From contig JACKAO010000007.1 in NCBI GenBank assembly GCA_020635035.1, positions 62,001 to 126,000 on the forward strand: a stretch of 64,000 bases of DNA, in the 5' to 3' direction. The translations under genes and the position numbers were made by a program. Positions 63,429 through 64,000 of this stretch are shown here, one piece after another (position 1 is the stretch's first letter; each line of letters starts with the position of its first letter). The notes under the pieces are model-generated. The model was not told the DNA's origin. It saw only the letters and a list, made by a program, of their open reading frames with translations, and ran no database searches. Source of the stretch: Calditrichia bacterium. Its GTDB lineage: Bacteria; Calditrichota; Calditrichia; Calditrichales; J004.

Positions 63429-64000
63429 TGAATATAAACCTTAAACGGATCACCAATTGTACTGTAAATACCCACTAATGAGAAATCCGGGCGGTAATGG
63501 TATACCGTTTGTCCATAGAAATCTGCAACCACAACATTCTCATTGTAAGGATTTATTTTGATATCTGTTGGCCGGACCAAACCATCGATGATATGCAGAC
63601 GATTACCGGCAGGGGAAAGTTGCAATAATTGTGAATTTACTTTATTGGCTATCACTATCCAAATCGTTTCATCTTTTTGGTTTACATCGAAAGTATAGAT
63701 CAGGCTGTCACGAAATACAGGTTCGATCTGCCTGTTATTTAGGTTATAGCGGTAAAGTGTGTTTGCACCATTTTTGCCATCTAAAAGGTAACATTTATTG
63801 TTGGTTTCATCCAGGCGGAAAAGTTTAAGATCTGCGAAAAGTTCTCCGGTCTGATTCGACCCAATAGAATCTGTAAGAAATGGTGTGCTGTTAAAAATAA
63901 ATAGTTTATCAAATCCGCGGTCAAGAACAAAAATGCGGTTATCCATATATTCAATCTGAACCGGTTTCTTCAAATCCTGATATACTAGTTGCTCATTCGC
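63425..64000 (-). CDS. NHL/6-bladed beta-propeller protein (5' end beyond window)
   Basis: The C-terminal part (at least 191 residues) of a beta-propeller protein. The repeated pattern is seen in IEYMDNRIFVLDRGFDKLFI, FRLDETNNKCYLLDG and PTDIKINPYNENVVVADFYG. The frame remains open to the window edge with no stop, so the true start is outside. The stop overlaps the next gene start by 4 bases (ATGA), linking it to the membrane RsbU-type phosphatase. The location (periplasmic or not) cannot be judged without the N-terminus. Confidence 0.75.
   Translation of the reverse strand, partial: ANEQLVYQDLKKPVQIEYMDNRIFVLDRGFDKLFIFNSTPFLTDSIGSNQTGELFADLKLFRLDETNNKCYLLDGKNGANTLYRYNLNNRQIEPVFRDSLIYTFDVNQKDETIWIVIANKVNSQLLQLSPAGNRLHIIDGLVRPTDIKINPYNENVVVADFYGQTVYHYRPDFSLVGIYSTIGDPFKVYIQ

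Noticed and set aside
1..64000. tRNA, rRNA, CRISPR arrays, insertion sequences or phage genes
   Set aside because: Looked for while reading both strands; nothing with the required structure or protein signatures was found.

Overview
The window is a gene-dense bacterial chromosome segment (roughly 40% GC by eye, nearly all coding) with no rRNA, tRNA, CRISPR array, transposase or phage gene that I could see. Several traits suggest a Gram-negative bacterium of the FCB kind, possibly near the Calditrichota, Ignavibacteria or Marinimicrobia: an LpxL-type lipid A acyltransferase, a periplasmic PpiD/SurA-like chaperone, an outer-membrane barrel protein, a 7TMR-DISM hybrid kinase, a cluster of RsbU-type phosphatases, lysine 2,3-aminomutase with beta-lysine acetyltransferase, and a PPi-type phosphofructokinase. 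This placement is an inference from gene content, not a phylogeny.

Layout. 1-2.6 kb: an Rrf2 regulator (cut by the window edge), divergent from a Cys/Met PLP lyase and a UDP-glucuronate decarboxylase. 2.8-13.0 kb: one long + strand run of yebC-ruvC-ruvA-ruvB-queA, a DedA protein, gltX, glnS, ddl and cysS (recombination, tRNA modification, aminoacylation, cell wall). 13.3-17.6 kb: carB and carA on the - strand. 17.7-30.6 kb: a PduO-type adenosyltransferase, a large hybrid sensor kinase, a serine hydrolase, a PPi-dependent phosphofructokinase (- strand), a PEGA/CsgG-like/outer-membrane pair, an SMP-30 lactonase, a small SpoIIAA-like protein and an esterase. 30.7-32.0 kb: a geranylgeranyl-reductase-like flavoprotein. 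32.0-36.9 kb: the leuB-leuA-leuC-leuD operon (- strand) preceded by a leader region. 37.0-39.7 kb: a membrane protein and an acyl-CoA synthetase. 40.0-44.5 kb: ablA, an SSS transporter, ablB and marC, an osmolyte cassette. 44.7-52.0 kb: sucA, sucB, a Nudix hydrolase, a ROK kinase and a prephenate dehydratase-ACT-DAHP synthase fusion. 52.1-54.9 kb: the PpiD-like protein and lpxL. 54.9-64.0 kb: a - strand signalling block with a REC-GGDEF protein, three SpoIIE/RsbU phosphatases, an RsbW-like kinase, a STAS antagonist and a truncated beta-propeller protein.

The most interesting element is not a long ORF. Upstream of leuB, on the - strand at 36846-36691, lies a 51-codon reading frame that ends in a run of seven CUA leucine codons followed by a stop. 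It has a promoter-like and an RBS-like sequence in front and mutually exclusive hairpins behind. It looks like a leucine leader peptide controlling leuBACD, although no U-tract follows the last hairpin, so the mechanism may differ from the classical enterobacterial one. Other notable items are the PheA-ACT-AroF fusion, the transporter inside the abl cassette, the CsgG-like domain fused to an outer-membrane barrel, and the partner-switching cluster without a visible sigma factor.
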